Source of the DNA: Pampinifervens sp037481935
Lineage (GTDB): Bacteria > Aquificota > Aquificia > Aquificales > Aquificaceae
Assembly (NCBI RefSeq): GCF_046159715.1
Contig: NZ_JBJXCT010000003.1
Span: 1-64,000, forward strand
DNA: 64,000 nt
Reading direction: 5' to 3'
The translations under genes and the position numbers were made by a program. Below, in pieces: positions 39,526 through 48,734 of the stretch (within the stretch, counting starts at the first letter, position 1; every line of letters begins with the position of its first letter). The notes under the pieces are model-generated. The model saw only the letters and a program-made list of their open reading frames with translations. It was not told the origin of the DNA and did no database searches.

Positions 39526-40640
39526 AGAAGCTGGGTGCAGTCATAGTAATCCTGTTAATCCTTGTCTTTGGCTTTCTTTCCTACAGGTGGATAAAGCACA
39601 GGATAGAATATGCCATAACCGATGCGGTTTTTATAAGGGCAGAAAACATGAGCAACGTAGCCTTTGAAGTGGGAGGAAGAGTGGTGGAGGTCTACAGGGA
39701 CATGGGAGACAGAGTGAAGAGGGGGGAAGTTATTGCAAGGCTTGAACCTGAAGACTACAGGCTGCAGCTTGAGGTGCTTCAGGGCAGGCTCTCCTCCATG
39801 ATTGCCCAGAAGGAAGCCCTTGAGCTTCAGCTAAATAGGTCTCAGGGTCAGATTAATATAGGTGTAGATATCTCAAAAGACACGCTCAGCGAAGTAAAAG
39901 CCAGAGAGGAAGCCCTCAGGAAGCAGATACAGGAGATGGATGTTCAGCTTGAGCAGGCAAAGCGAGACAGAGACAGACTGGAAAATCTACTGAAAGAGGG
40001 TCTGATACCAAAGCAGAAGTTTGAACAGGCTGACACTTCTTACAGAAGCCTTCTTATGAGAAAGAAAGCCCTTGAGGACCATCTGAAAGAACTCAGAGCG
40101 GTCTACTCAAAAGCTCAGGGAGAATTCGAAAGGGCTCAGTTAGACAGGCTTAGGGTGCAGGAACTCAAAAAACAGGTCAGCTCCCTTGAAGAGGAAATAA
40201 AGGCTTTAAGGGCACAGATACAGAAGGCTCAGCTTGACCTGCAGAGGACTGAGCTTCGCTCCCCTGTGGATGGAGTTGTGGCAAAGAGGTTCATAAGCGT
40301 GGGGGACATGGTAAGACCAGGTCAGCCAGCTTTCAGCCTTGTGGATGACAGCTCACTCTTTGCGGAGGCTCTCCTTGAGGAAACAAAGCTCAGAGGTATA
40401 AAGCAGGGCTCAAAGGCATACATCAGGCTTGATGCCTATAAGGGTGTTGTGTTTGAAGGGGTAGTGGAAGAGATAAGCCCTGCCTCCGCCGCCACCTTCG
40501 CCCTCGTGCCAAGAGATATATCCGCCGGGGAGTTCACAAAGGTGGTGCAAAGGATACCCGTAAAGATTAAGATAACAAAGGGAGACATGAGCCTTCTCAG
40601 AGTTGGCATGGGAGGAAGGGTGGAGATAAGGAGAGAATGA
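39522..40640 (+). CDS. EmrA/HlyD-family membrane fusion protein
   Basis: The 372-residue protein has an N-terminal membrane anchor (GAVIVILLILVFGFLSYRWI), a split lipoyl domain (NVAFEVGGRVVEVYRDMGDRVKRGEVIARLEPEDY ... RSPVDGVVAKRFISVGDMVRPGQ) and a long coiled-coil hairpin (~residues 80-240). A C-terminal barrel follows. It would connect the MFS pump to the second TolC. It overlaps both neighbours by 4 nt. Confidence 0.92.
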   Translation: MKKLGAVIVILLILVFGFLSYRWIKHRIEYAITDAVFIRAENMSNVAFEVGGRVVEVYRDMGDRVKRGEVIARLEPEDYRLQLEVLQGRLSSMIAQKEALELQLNRSQGQINIGVDISKDTLSEVKAREEALRKQIQEMDVQLEQAKRDRDRLENLLKEGLIPKQKFEQADTSYRSLLMRKKALEDHLKELRAVYSKAQGEFERAQLDRLRVQELKKQVSSLEEEIKALRAQIQKAQLDLQRTELRSPVDGVVAKRFISVGDMVRPGQPAFSLVDDSSLFAEALLEETKLRGIKQGSKAYIRLDAYKGVVFEGVVEEISPASAATFALVPRDISAGEFTKVVQRIPVKIKITKGDMSLLRVGMGGRVEIRRE

Positions 40641-42223
40641 GAGAAGAAAAGCCCTTTCACGAAGCCCTAACGCCCCCAGAGCGTGCAGTCCTGACCCTCT
40701 CTCTGATGATAGGGGTCTTTATGGCAATCCTGGATACCACCATAGTGGACATAGTGGTTCCAAAGATGATGGCACCTCTGAGCACAGACCTCTATGGCGT
40801 CCAGTGGGTGATAACCTCCTACATGACCTCCGCAGCTACCGCCATCTTGCTGGTAGAGTGGCTTGAAAGCAGGGTGGGACTCAAAAGGGTGTTTCTGGCG
40901 GGCCTTTTTCTCTTCACCACCGCCTCCTTTTTCTGCGGTCAGGCTCAGTCCCTTGAGTGGATGATAGCTTCAAGGACCGTTCAGGGTTTTGGTGAATCCC
41001 TCATAGTGGTCAGTGCGGAGGCCCTTCTTTTTTCCGCCTATGCCCCAGAGAAGAGGGGTCTTGCCATGGGCATATATGGGCTCGGGGTGAGCTTTGCTCC
41101 CGCTCTTGGTCCTACCCTTGGAGGCTGGATAACAGAACATATAGACTGGAGATGGATTTTCTACATAAACCTTCCCATAGGCATACTCAACTTTACCCTT
41201 GCCCTTTTCTTTCTCAAAGACTACAGACCTATCCACAGGCTAAGGCTCAATTTTCTCTCCTACCTTCTCATCTCCCTTGCCACTGTGAGCCTGCTTGTGG
41301 TGCTCTCAAGGGGACAGAAGGAGGGCTGGTTTGCCAGCGACTTTATACTCCATCTTTCTCTTCTTTCTCTCTTTTCTTTCCTTCTCTTTCTGCTATCAGA
41401 ACTCACATCCAGAAATAAGCTTATAGACCCTTCCATCTTCAGGATAAAGGAGTTTGTGGTCGCCTTCTGGGTCTACTGCTTTGTGCTGGGCTTTTCCATG
41501 TATCAGGTCTTCTATCTTATACCTCTTTATTTTGAAAAGCTCAAGGGCTACACAACCCTTCAGGCGGGGCTTGCCATACTTCCCATGGCCCTTACCATAG
41601 GCTTTCTCTCTCCAGTTGCGGGCATAATCTCCGATAAAAAATCACCAAGGTTTGCCCTGTATGTGGCAACAGTTCTTTATCTGTCAGTCGCCTTTCTTTT
41701 GCTGCCAAGGCTCAACTACTTTACTCCGGGGAGCACTGCGGTGCTCTATCTTGTGGCGATGGGTGCAGGTATGGGCTTTTTCTTTGCTCCTGTGACTCAG
41801 ATGGCGCTGAAGAGACTGGGGGAAAAGACTACCCTCGGAGTGAGCCTTATGCACTATATAAGATTTGTGGGTGGGTCTTTTGGCACAGCCCTTGCTACCA
41901 ACGACCTTCAGAGGTTTGCCGCAGAAAACCTTCAGAGGAGCACAGAGCTTCAGAACCCATACTGGCTTCAGATGAAGATAAAGGAGGCAGCTGATTTTAT
42001 ATACCAGTTTTCCCATCAGGCTGAAGAAAGGGCAAAAGCAATGCTCTACCAGCTCCAGAGCCTCTATGCCATGTCGGATGCCTTTGGTTCAACCCTTCTT
42101 CTGGCAGCCTTCTGGGCTCTTCTTGGCAGTCTGCCGGTCCTCTATCTTTTCTGGGAGGACATCAGGGATTTGCTGTCACATGGTCTTACAAAAGAAGTTG
42201 CAGAAAAAAGTCAGGAGGTGTGA
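40637..42223 (+). CDS. EmrB-type MFS drug transporter (DHA2, 14 helices)
   Basis: This is a 528-residue major facilitator of the DrugH+ antiporter-2 family. Family motifs are LDTTIVDIVVPKM in helix 1 and GFGESLIVVSAEALLFSAYAPEKRGLAMGIYGLGVSFAPALGPTLGGWI (motif C) around residues 110-165. About 14 membrane segments are visible. It forms a tripartite pump with the upstream EmrA-like and TolC-like proteins. Confidence 0.93.
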   Translation: MREEKPFHEALTPPERAVLTLSLMIGVFMAILDTTIVDIVVPKMMAPLSTDLYGVQWVITSYMTSAATAILLVEWLESRVGLKRVFLAGLFLFTTASFFCGQAQSLEWMIASRTVQGFGESLIVVSAEALLFSAYAPEKRGLAMGIYGLGVSFAPALGPTLGGWITEHIDWRWIFYINLPIGILNFTLALFFLKDYRPIHRLRLNFLSYLLISLATVSLLVVLSRGQKEGWFASDFILHLSLLSLFSFLLFLLSELTSRNKLIDPSIFRIKEFVVAFWVYCFVLGFSMYQVFYLIPLYFEKLKGYTTLQAGLAILPMALTIGFLSPVAGIISDKKSPRFALYVATVLYLSVAFLLLPRLNYFTPGSTAVLYLVAMGAGMGFFFAPVTQMALKRLGEKTTLGVSLMHYIRFVGGSFGTALATNDLQRFAAENLQRSTELQNPYWLQMKIKEAADFIYQFSHQAEERAKAMLYQLQSLYAMSDAFGSTLLLAAFWALLGSLPVLYLFWEDIRDLLSHGLTKEVAEKSQEV

Positions 42224-42226
42224 GCC

Positions 42227-43129
42227 ATGCGTGCATACAGGACTTTGCTGACGCTACTCTTGCCTGCGGCTTCCATGGCGGAGAATCGTATAGGTGCAGG
42301 TGGAGCTCTTATATGGGGAGAGGACAACAACTCCACTAGGTCCACAGGCATCATAAAAAATCTTGGAAAGCCGGAGGATAGCTTTCTCAGAGCCATCCCC
42401 CTGATTGACCTTAACCTCTCCTACAGGAGCGGAGCAAACACCTACTTCTTGAGGACAACCACGGAAGGAGCAACGCCCACCCTTCAGGCGGGCCTGAAAA
42501 GAGAGGGTTTTGTATTCCAGTCAACAGAATTCTATTTTGGCTACAACCCCTTCAGAAGAGTATGGAAAGACCCCTATCTGGTAAACATCCCGCGAGAAAA
42601 GACATACCAGCGTGATTACGAGGCTGGCATAAGATTCTCTCAGGGTAATTCAAGCCTCACGCTGAAGTCTACATATTCTGACGTGGAGGATGACCAGTTA
42701 GGTAAAAGAGAAAGAGACCTGAGAAGAGACAGAATTCTCATAGATACAGGCTATTCATACACCTACAGCTTTGGCAAAAGCCTGAGACTGACTCCCTCTG
42801 TAAATCTCAGATATTCAGAGGCAAAGGGCAGGGCAAACTCTTACGCAGGCTATGCTCTGGGTCTGTCAGGTTCTTACAGGACAGGTTTCTATCTTTTCAA
42901 TGCAGGCATGGGAGTAGAAGTGGACAGATACATGAAACAGGACCCAGTTCTTCTCAAAAAGAGAAAGGAAACAGGATACTACGCCCTTGTAGCGTTGACA
43001 AGAAACAATATTTTCCACCAGAGGATTTACATAACATCTCTTGTAGCTTAAAGACAGGTTAACTCCAATCTAGACTTCTACGACAGAACTGGCCTCTTTT
43101 TTGGTGTATTGACAGGATACCGCTGGTGA
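42227..43129 (+). pseudogene. DUF2860-like outer membrane beta-barrel protein with a premature ochre stop
   Basis: The protein starts with a signal peptide (MRAYRTLLTLLLPAASMA) and then alternates beta strands typical of an outer membrane barrel, resembling DUF2860 proteins. The frame stops at TAA 43049-43051 after 274 residues (...YITSLVA). It then continues in the same frame for 25 codons, including NSNLDFYDR and ending FFGVLTGYRW before TGA at 43129. A terminal aromatic residue is the normal outer membrane insertion signal, so the tail is clearly part of the gene. The stop removes the last two strands and probably blocks barrel assembly. It is the last gene of the efflux operon. Confidence 0.75.
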
Positions 43130-43148
43130 TGGATAATAGGAAACTGAT

Positions 43149-44219
43149 ATGCACGAGGAATGCGGGAAGTGCAATGCAATAGGGGGACTGAGGGAAGAGC
43201 CTGCCACACTTGTTTTCATAGCCGAGAGTGAATTATTAAGGCAAAAACTAAAGAAACAGCTTGAGGACCTCTCATATGAGTTTTATGATGAAGAGGATTC
43301 AATAACTTTACAGGTTTCAGGACTAAAGAGCTTCTTTTACAGGTTTTATGAGGCAAAGGGGCTGTCAGAGATTGAGAGCCAAGATATATGGCTTGTGGTT
43401 CTTTCTCCAGGGGAGAGGTTCAGAAGTTATCATGTAAAAAATGCAAGAAATCTGAATTTCTGGCTTTCGCAGGTAGCCTGCGACGAATACATGGAAATTC
43501 TAAGGGAAAAAAGGCTTATGGTGTATTTTCATCCCATAGTGGACAGCAACCTATCTGTGGTTGGCTTTGAATGCCTTATAAGGGGTATAAACCAGAAGGG
43601 TTCGCAGGTATCACCTGCTTATCTCTTTGAATGTGCAGAAAAGACAGACAGCCTCTTTTACCTTGACAGGGCCTGTAGGGAAATTGCCATACAGAAATCT
43701 GCAGAAAGAGGATTGAGGGAAACCCTCATATTTATAAACTTCGTGCCCACCAGCATATACAATCCAGAAACCTGTCTGCAAACTACCATAAGGCTTGTTA
43801 ACACTTACAATCTCAGGCATGAAAACATAGTTTTTGAAGTAGTTGAAAGCCATCAAGTCAGGGATATAAAACATCTCAGAAATATAATGGACTACTACAG
43901 AGAGATGGGTTTCAAGGTGGCAGTTGATGATGTTGGTTCAGGCTTTTCTGGTCTTAACAACCTTATAAATCTGCGACCGGATATAATCAAGATTGACAGA
44001 GATATAGTTCACAATGTAAACGGAGACAGCTTGAGAAAGGGAGTTGTAGATGCCCTTGTAAACATGTGCAGGCAAAACCACATAAAGGTTCTGGCAGAGG
44101 GTGTGGAGAGCATAGGAGAATTTAACTTTCTGGTAGAAAGAGTTGATTACATGCAAGGTTTTCTCTTTGCAAAACCGTCTCCAGAGCCACAGATGCAGAT
44201 AAATTTAAGGAAATCTTAG
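43149..44219 (+). CDS. EAL-domain cyclic di-GMP phosphodiesterase
   Basis: The 356-residue cytoplasmic protein has an unrecognised N-terminal ~100 residues with a Cys pair near the start (CGKC), followed by an EAL domain. The signature appears as ECL (GFECLIRG). Catalytic residues are kept: Asn in IFINFVP, Glu in VFEVVES, the Asp pair in VDDVGSGFSG, Lys in IIKID, Glu in LAEGVES and Gln in YMQGFLFAKP. It probably hydrolyses cyclic di-GMP. The PilZ protein at 52535 is a possible reader of the same signal. It overlaps the gcvPA 3' end by 4 bp. Confidence 0.87.
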   Translation: MHEECGKCNAIGGLREEPATLVFIAESELLRQKLKKQLEDLSYEFYDEEDSITLQVSGLKSFFYRFYEAKGLSEIESQDIWLVVLSPGERFRSYHVKNARNLNFWLSQVACDEYMEILREKRLMVYFHPIVDSNLSVVGFECLIRGINQKGSQVSPAYLFECAEKTDSLFYLDRACREIAIQKSAERGLRETLIFINFVPTSIYNPETCLQTTIRLVNTYNLRHENIVFEVVESHQVRDIKHLRNIMDYYREMGFKVAVDDVGSGFSGLNNLINLRPDIIKIDRDIVHNVNGDSLRKGVVDALVNMCRQNHIKVLAEGVESIGEFNFLVERVDYMQGFLFAKPSPEPQMQINLRKS

Positions 44220-45532
44220 ATGTTTCTCATAGACTCTACAAGCCCGTCCATTTCTTCTCTTGTTCTCTTCTCTGTAACCGCAAAGAGAAGGCTCTTAGAA
44301 TAGCCAAACCTTTCAAGGGGCACGCCTGCCAGAAAGCCATTTCTCAGGGATTTTCTGTGAAGCTCTTTTGCTCTGTTGTGTCTGAGGGGGAATTCCCAGA
44401 GATGCCTGCCAGTGTATACCTCCTCAAAGCCCAGGTCCAGAAGCCTTCTTTTCAGGTATAGGGCCTTGGAAAGGCTCTGCTTTGCAACCTCTCTCATCCC
44501 CTCCTTTCCCAGAAGAACCATGTAGAGGAGGTTTGCGAGGGCTATCAGGTTCTGGTTTGTGCAGATGTTCGAGGTTGCCCTTTCCCTCCTTATGTGCTGT
44601 TCCCTTGTCTGGAGGACGAGGGTAAAAGCCTTTTTATCCTCCACATCCTCGGCCATACCCACGATTCTTCCAGGCATTTTTCTCAAATACTCCATCCTCG
44701 TGGCAAAAAAGCCTGCGTAGGGTCCTCCAAAGTTGAGGGGGACTCCCATCTGCTGACCCTCTCCCACCACTATGTCCGCACCCAACTCTCCCGGAGACCT
44801 GAGAATCGAGAGGGCAACAGAGTCCGCCACCACCACAAGTGGCACTTCATACCTCCTTGCCATTTCAGAAAGAACCGTAAGAGGCTCCACATAGCCCATG
44901 AAATTTGGATACTGCACCACAAGGGCATGAGCCTCGCCATCCCTGAGAAAACTTTCCAGCCTCTCAGAATCCGTATAGCCTTCCTCCGTAAGGGGGCACA
45001 GGCTTATCTCGTCCTCGTATCCTATCAGGTAGGTTTTTACAACTTCCCTGTAGAGGGGGTTTATACCCTCAGAAAGCACAACCCTCTTCCCCCTGCCCCT
45101 TATAGCCCTTGCCATAAGAACCGCCTCTGCAAGGGCGGAAGCTCCATCATACATGCTGGCGTTGGCAACTTCCATGCCGGTGAGTTCACATATAAGGGTC
45201 TGGTATTCAAAAAGAGCCTGTAATGTTCCCTGAGATGCCTCAGGCTGGTAGGGTGTGTAGGCGGTGAGAAACTCCCCCCTGCTCAGAATCTGCCATATGG
45301 CAGAGGGTATTATCCTGTCATAGGCTCCAAAGCCTGCAAAGGATATGAGGGATGTATTCCTTCCGCTCAGGTCTCTGAAATATCTCCTGAGATCCTCCTC
45401 ACTCCTCGGCTCCGGAAGCTCAGGCCTTGAGAGAAGGGATGCGTCTATGTGTGAAAAGAGGTCTTCAAGTCTTTCAAGCCCAAGTTGCCTGAGTATTCTC
45501 TGCGTCTCATCCTCTGAATGGGGAATATACAT
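44216..45532 (-). CDS. gcvPA: Glycine dehydrogenase (decarboxylating) subunit 1
   Basis: This is the N-terminal half of the split P-protein of the glycine cleavage system; the PLP lysine lies in subunit 2, which is not in the window. The 438-residue protein shows SFAGFGAYDRIIPSAI, ASQGTLQALFEYQTLICELTGMEVANASMYDGA, GEGQQMGVPLNFGGPYAGFFATR and MPGRIVGMAED. It begins one base after the gcvH stop, so both form an operon. In autotrophic Aquificales glycine cleavage or its reverse links to one-carbon metabolism. Confidence 0.93.
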   Translation of the reverse strand: MYIPHSEDETQRILRQLGLERLEDLFSHIDASLLSRPELPEPRSEEDLRRYFRDLSGRNTSLISFAGFGAYDRIIPSAIWQILSRGEFLTAYTPYQPEASQGTLQALFEYQTLICELTGMEVANASMYDGASALAEAVLMARAIRGRGKRVVLSEGINPLYREVVKTYLIGYEDEISLCPLTEEGYTDSERLESFLRDGEAHALVVQYPNFMGYVEPLTVLSEMARRYEVPLVVVADSVALSILRSPGELGADIVVGEGQQMGVPLNFGGPYAGFFATRMEYLRKMPGRIVGMAEDVEDKKAFTLVLQTREQHIRRERATSNICTNQNLIALANLLYMVLLGKEGMREVAKQSLSKALYLKRRLLDLGFEEVYTGRHLWEFPLRHNRAKELHRKSLRNGFLAGVPLERFGYSKSLLFAVTEKRTREEMDGLVESMRNI

Positions 45533-46060
45533 CTACCTTTCCCTTTCTTCGTAGCCGAGCTCCTCCTCAGGCAGAGCTTCAAGGGATTCTTCAAACCTTT
45601 CTTCTTCTTCCTCCGGCAGACCTAGCTTTACGGTTTCTCCCTTTTCATCCTTTATTATCTCCACGAGAAGTTGTGCGTAATCCTCTGCGGGCATAAGGTC
45701 CTCCACCTCCATTGGGTCAGAAAGCTCTATGACAGCCAGCCATCCATCCTCGTAGGGTGATTCGTTCATGAGATGAGGCTCATCGTTTAATACTTCATTT
45801 ATTTCCACCACAGTGCCAGAGAGAGGTGCATATATGGGTGATACGCTCTTTACCGATTCCACATTGGCTATAGTATCACCACTCTCGTAGGATTCGCCTA
45901 CCTGAGGCAGGTCCACATAGACCACGTCGCCAAGCTCCTTTTGAGCATAATCTGTTATACCTATCCACGCCCTGTTTCCCTTCACAAGTGCCCACTCATG
46001 GTCCTTGGTGTAATACCTGTCTGTTTTCACCACATACTTGCCAACAATTATCTCATCCAT
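45533..46060 (-). CDS. gcvH: Glycine cleavage system H protein with acidic C-terminal extension
   Basis: This lipoyl protein carries the aminomethyl group between glycine cleavage enzymes. The lipoylated Lys is in VESVKSVSPIYAPLSGTVVEIN. The core matches GcvH from HEWALVKGNRAWIGITDYAQKELGDVVYVDLP to about residue 140. A further ~35 residues are very rich in Glu (LPEEEEERFEESLEALPEEELGYEERER) and are not part of the usual 125-130-residue protein. AAGGAGG precedes the start. It is directly upstream of gcvPA. Confidence 0.92.
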   Translation of the reverse strand: MDEIIVGKYVVKTDRYYTKDHEWALVKGNRAWIGITDYAQKELGDVVYVDLPQVGESYESGDTIANVESVKSVSPIYAPLSGTVVEINEVLNDEPHLMNESPYEDGWLAVIELSDPMEVEDLMPAEDYAQLLVEIIKDEKGETVKLGLPEEEEERFEESLEALPEEELGYEERER

Positions 46061-46071
46061 CGCTTTCCTCC

Positions 46072-46554
46072 TTAAAGAGTTTCATATTCTATACCATATT
46101 CCTGCTTGAGTTTTTCCATCACAGTGGTGAGGTCCTTCTCTTCTCCAAGTAAGCCTTCCAGAGTTCTTATAAAGTAATCAAGGTCTATGAGCCTGAGAAG
46201 TGCCAGACCTTTCCATTCCCCATCTGTTGAGTAGAGGACATTCTTTCTCCTCTTGCTGATAAACTCTCTTAGTTTATCAAGGCTTATAACGTGAGAAGGG
46301 TCAAGGACAAGCACATCGTTTCCCCTTAGCTTCCTGAGACCTTTGTAAAGTCCGTAAAGGAAGGTTCCCCTATCGTTTCTTATGAATACGAGGTCGGGGA
46401 ACCTGTCTATAAAGTCCTTCATCTCCGTAGTTATCACTGCATATAGGCTATCTGGACCTATGAGCCTTTTGAGGGTGTTAACCCTGTCCGCTACCTTCTG
46501 CAGCAGATCGCTTTCTTGGAGTAGCCTTGAGTAAAAGACCATAAGAACCTTCAT
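46072..46554 (-). CDS. Protein of unknown function divergent from inositol phosphate synthase
   Basis: The 160-residue protein alternates strands and helices: MKVLMVFYSR at the start, SLYAVITTEM, LVFIRND, GLRKLRGNDVLVLDPSHVISLDKLREFISKRR. This could be a small GT-A nucleotidyltransferase-like fold, but the usual glycine-rich NTP loop is absent, so I assign no function. It ends 11 nt before gcvH and probably heads that operon. Its -10 box forms part of a 12-nt palindrome shared with the divergent ino1 gene. Confidence 0.6.
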   Translation of the reverse strand: MKVLMVFYSRLLQESDLLQKVADRVNTLKRLIGPDSLYAVITTEMKDFIDRFPDLVFIRNDRGTFLYGLYKGLRKLRGNDVLVLDPSHVISLDKLREFISKRRKNVLYSTDGEWKGLALLRLIDLDYFIRTLEGLLGEEKDLTTVMEKLKQEYGIEYETL

Positions 46555-46590
46555 CCTGCTATAATATTATAAGCCTTTGCGGAGGTTAAA
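46555..46590. promoter_or_regulatory. Divergent promoter with a palindromic -10 element (gcv operon / ino1)
   Basis: TATAATATTATA (46560-46571) is a perfect palindrome giving TATAAT on both strands. Minus-strand transcription would start about 5 nt from the ATG at 46554. Plus-strand transcription leaves a ~20-nt leader with GGAGG before ino1. The two sides thus use different initiation modes. Confidence 0.55.
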
Positions 46591-47691
46591 ATGTCAAAAA
46601 TAAGAGTGGCAATAGCCGGCGTAGGAAACTGTGCCAGTAGCCTTGTTCAGGGTATCTATTACTATGCGAAGCACAGAGAAGATGTGAGTGGTCTCATGTT
46701 TGAAGATGTGGGTGGCTACAAGCCCTGGGACATTGAAGTGGTTGCCGCATGGGACATTGATGCCAGAAAGGTTGGAAAGGATTTATCTGAAGCCATATTT
46801 TCTCAGCCAAACTGCACTGCGGTCTTTGAAAAGGATGTGCCCAGAACTGGCGTTATTGTTAGAAAGGGTAAGGTGCTGGACGGATATGCAGGCCATATGG
46901 CAAACTACCCTCCGGAAAGGAGCTTTGTGCTATCTGAAGAAAGGGAAGACGAGCTTGAAGATGTGGTAAGGGTTCTCAAAGAAACGGGTGCGGACATGCT
47001 CATAAACTATGTGCCGGTGGGGTCCGAACAGGCAGCGAGGTTCTATGCAGAAGCATGCCTGAGGGCAGGAGTGTCCTTTATAAACGGTATGCCCACCTTC
47101 ATAGTTTCAGACCCCTCGTGGGCAGAGAGGTTTGAGGCGGAGGGCATACCGGTGGTTGGGGATGATATAAAGTCTCAGGTTGGCGCCACTATAGTTCACA
47201 GGACTCTTGTCCAGCTCTTTCTTGACAGGGGAGTAAAGATTGACAGAACATACCAGCTTAACTTTGGAGGAAATACGGACTTTCTGAATATGCTTGAAAG
47301 GGAAAGGCTGAAGACAAAAAAGGTTTCGAAGACACATGCGGTTTCCTCTCTCATACCTTACGAGATGGACCCCTTCAGCATACACATAGGACCCTCTGAC
47401 TGGGTGCCATGGCTAAAGGACAGAAAAATAGCCTACATACGCATTGAGGGGAGGCTCTTTGGGGACGTTCCCATGTATGTGGAACTAAAGCTGGATGTGG
47501 AGGATTCTCCAAACAGCGCAGGCTCCATGATAGACGCCATAAGGTGCTGTAAGCTGGCAAGGGACAGAGGCACAGGTGGACCCCTCTATTCAATAAGCGC
47601 CTACACCATGAAGCACCCCCCAGTGCAGTATCCCGACTGGCAGGCGAGGAAGATGGTGGAAGAGTTCATAAGTGGAAAGAGGGAAAGGTAG
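46591..47691 (+). CDS. ino1: Inositol-3-phosphate synthase
   Basis: This NAD enzyme converts glucose 6-phosphate to inositol phosphate for inositol lipids or solutes. The 366-residue protein is of the archaeal/actinobacterial type: VAIAGVGNCASSLVQGIYYY (NAD loop), LINYVPVGSEQAARFYAEACL, INGMPTFIVSD, GDDIKSQVGATIVHRTL, NFGGNTDFLNM and the C-terminal DSPNSAGSMIDAIRCCKLA. GGAGG precedes the ATG. Its 3' end overlaps waaA by 20 nt. Confidence 0.93.
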   Translation: MSKIRVAIAGVGNCASSLVQGIYYYAKHREDVSGLMFEDVGGYKPWDIEVVAAWDIDARKVGKDLSEAIFSQPNCTAVFEKDVPRTGVIVRKGKVLDGYAGHMANYPPERSFVLSEEREDELEDVVRVLKETGADMLINYVPVGSEQAARFYAEACLRAGVSFINGMPTFIVSDPSWAERFEAEGIPVVGDDIKSQVGATIVHRTLVQLFLDRGVKIDRTYQLNFGGNTDFLNMLERERLKTKKVSKTHAVSSLIPYEMDPFSIHIGPSDWVPWLKDRKIAYIRIEGRLFGDVPMYVELKLDVEDSPNSAGSMIDAIRCCKLARDRGTGGPLYSISAYTMKHPPVQYPDWQARKMVEEFISGKRER

Positions 47692-48718
47692 GCTCTGGTT
47701 TCATGTTGCAAGCGTAGGTGAGTTCAACACTGCCAAGCCTCTTCTCAAAAGGCTATATAGGGATTATCACATAACCCTTACATACTTTTCCTTCAGGGCA
47801 AGAAAATATCTTGAGTCTCAAAAAGGAAAAGGCTATTTCCACGAGCTTTACAGGCTTCCTCCAGACATACCCTTTCTCATAAGCAAGTTTGAGAGAAAAA
47901 TAGACCCGGAGGCGATCCTCATAATGGAGAGGGAGCTGTGGCCCTTCCTCATATTATCCACCAGAGCCCCGAAGGTATGGTTGAACGCCTATTCAAAGGG
48001 TGGAGTGCTTGAAAGATGGTTTTCAAAAAGATTCTCCTTGATACTGGCAAGGGAGGAGAGGTCTTCTGAGAAGTTCAGGTCTTACGGGTCTGCACATGTC
48101 CACTCCTGTGGCAATCTGAAGTTTGTGCTTGAAGAACCTCCACCCTCAGAGCTGGAGGTGAAAGGCTCAAAACTTCTCGTAGCAGGCAGCACCCATTCCG
48201 GGGAGGAGCTTATTATAAAGAGAGCCTATGAAAGGCTTTTGAGGGACTTTGAAAGCCTCAAGCTCCTCATAGCACCCAGACATGTGAGCAGGGCTGGAGA
48301 AGTGATGAAACTCTTTGATGGAATGGGTGTGTGCTTGAGAAGCAGAGAAGAAAAGGGATGGAAAGTGCTGGTGGTTGACACCCTTGGAGAGCTCTTTTCC
48401 CTGTATAGATACGCAAACGTGGCCTTTGTGGGGGGGACATTTGTTCCCGTGGGCGGGCATAACCTTCTTGAACCCGCTTACTTTGGAAAGCCAGTGCTCT
48501 ACGGACCTAACACTAAAAAGGTGGAAGACCTGAGAGCTTTTCTGGAAGAGAGAGGGCTTGGCTTTTGCGTAAAGGATGAGGAGGAGTTATACAGGCGACT
48601 GCTTGAGCTTCTGAGCAGAGAAGAGAACACGGATAAGACTGGGTTGAGAGAACACAGCGAGAAGGTTCTTGAATGTTATCTTTCCAGTCTTAACACCTTT
48701 CTGAAAAAAGTTTTGTAA
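47672..48718 (+). CDS. waaA: 3-deoxy-D-manno-octulosonate (Kdo) transferase
   Basis: This glycosyltransferase adds Kdo to lipid A in lipopolysaccharide synthesis. The catalytic Glu lies in HVASVGEFNTAKPLLKRL. The CMP-Kdo site is visible in APRHVSRAGEV, FVGGTFVPVGGHNLLEPAYFGKPVLYGP. At 348 residues it lacks the N-terminal membrane anchor of the E. coli enzyme, as in the crystallised Aquifex WaaA. The start overlaps ino1 by 20 nt; an upstream start would lengthen the overlap. Confidence 0.92.
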   Translation: MERGKGRLWFHVASVGEFNTAKPLLKRLYRDYHITLTYFSFRARKYLESQKGKGYFHELYRLPPDIPFLISKFERKIDPEAILIMERELWPFLILSTRAPKVWLNAYSKGGVLERWFSKRFSLILAREERSSEKFRSYGSAHVHSCGNLKFVLEEPPPSELEVKGSKLLVAGSTHSGEELIIKRAYERLLRDFESLKLLIAPRHVSRAGEVMKLFDGMGVCLRSREEKGWKVLVVDTLGELFSLYRYANVAFVGGTFVPVGGHNLLEPAYFGKPVLYGPNTKKVEDLRAFLEERGLGFCVKDEEELYRRLLELLSREENTDKTGLREHSEKVLECYLSSLNTFLKKVL

Positions 48719-48734
48719 AATGTTGTAAGAAAAC

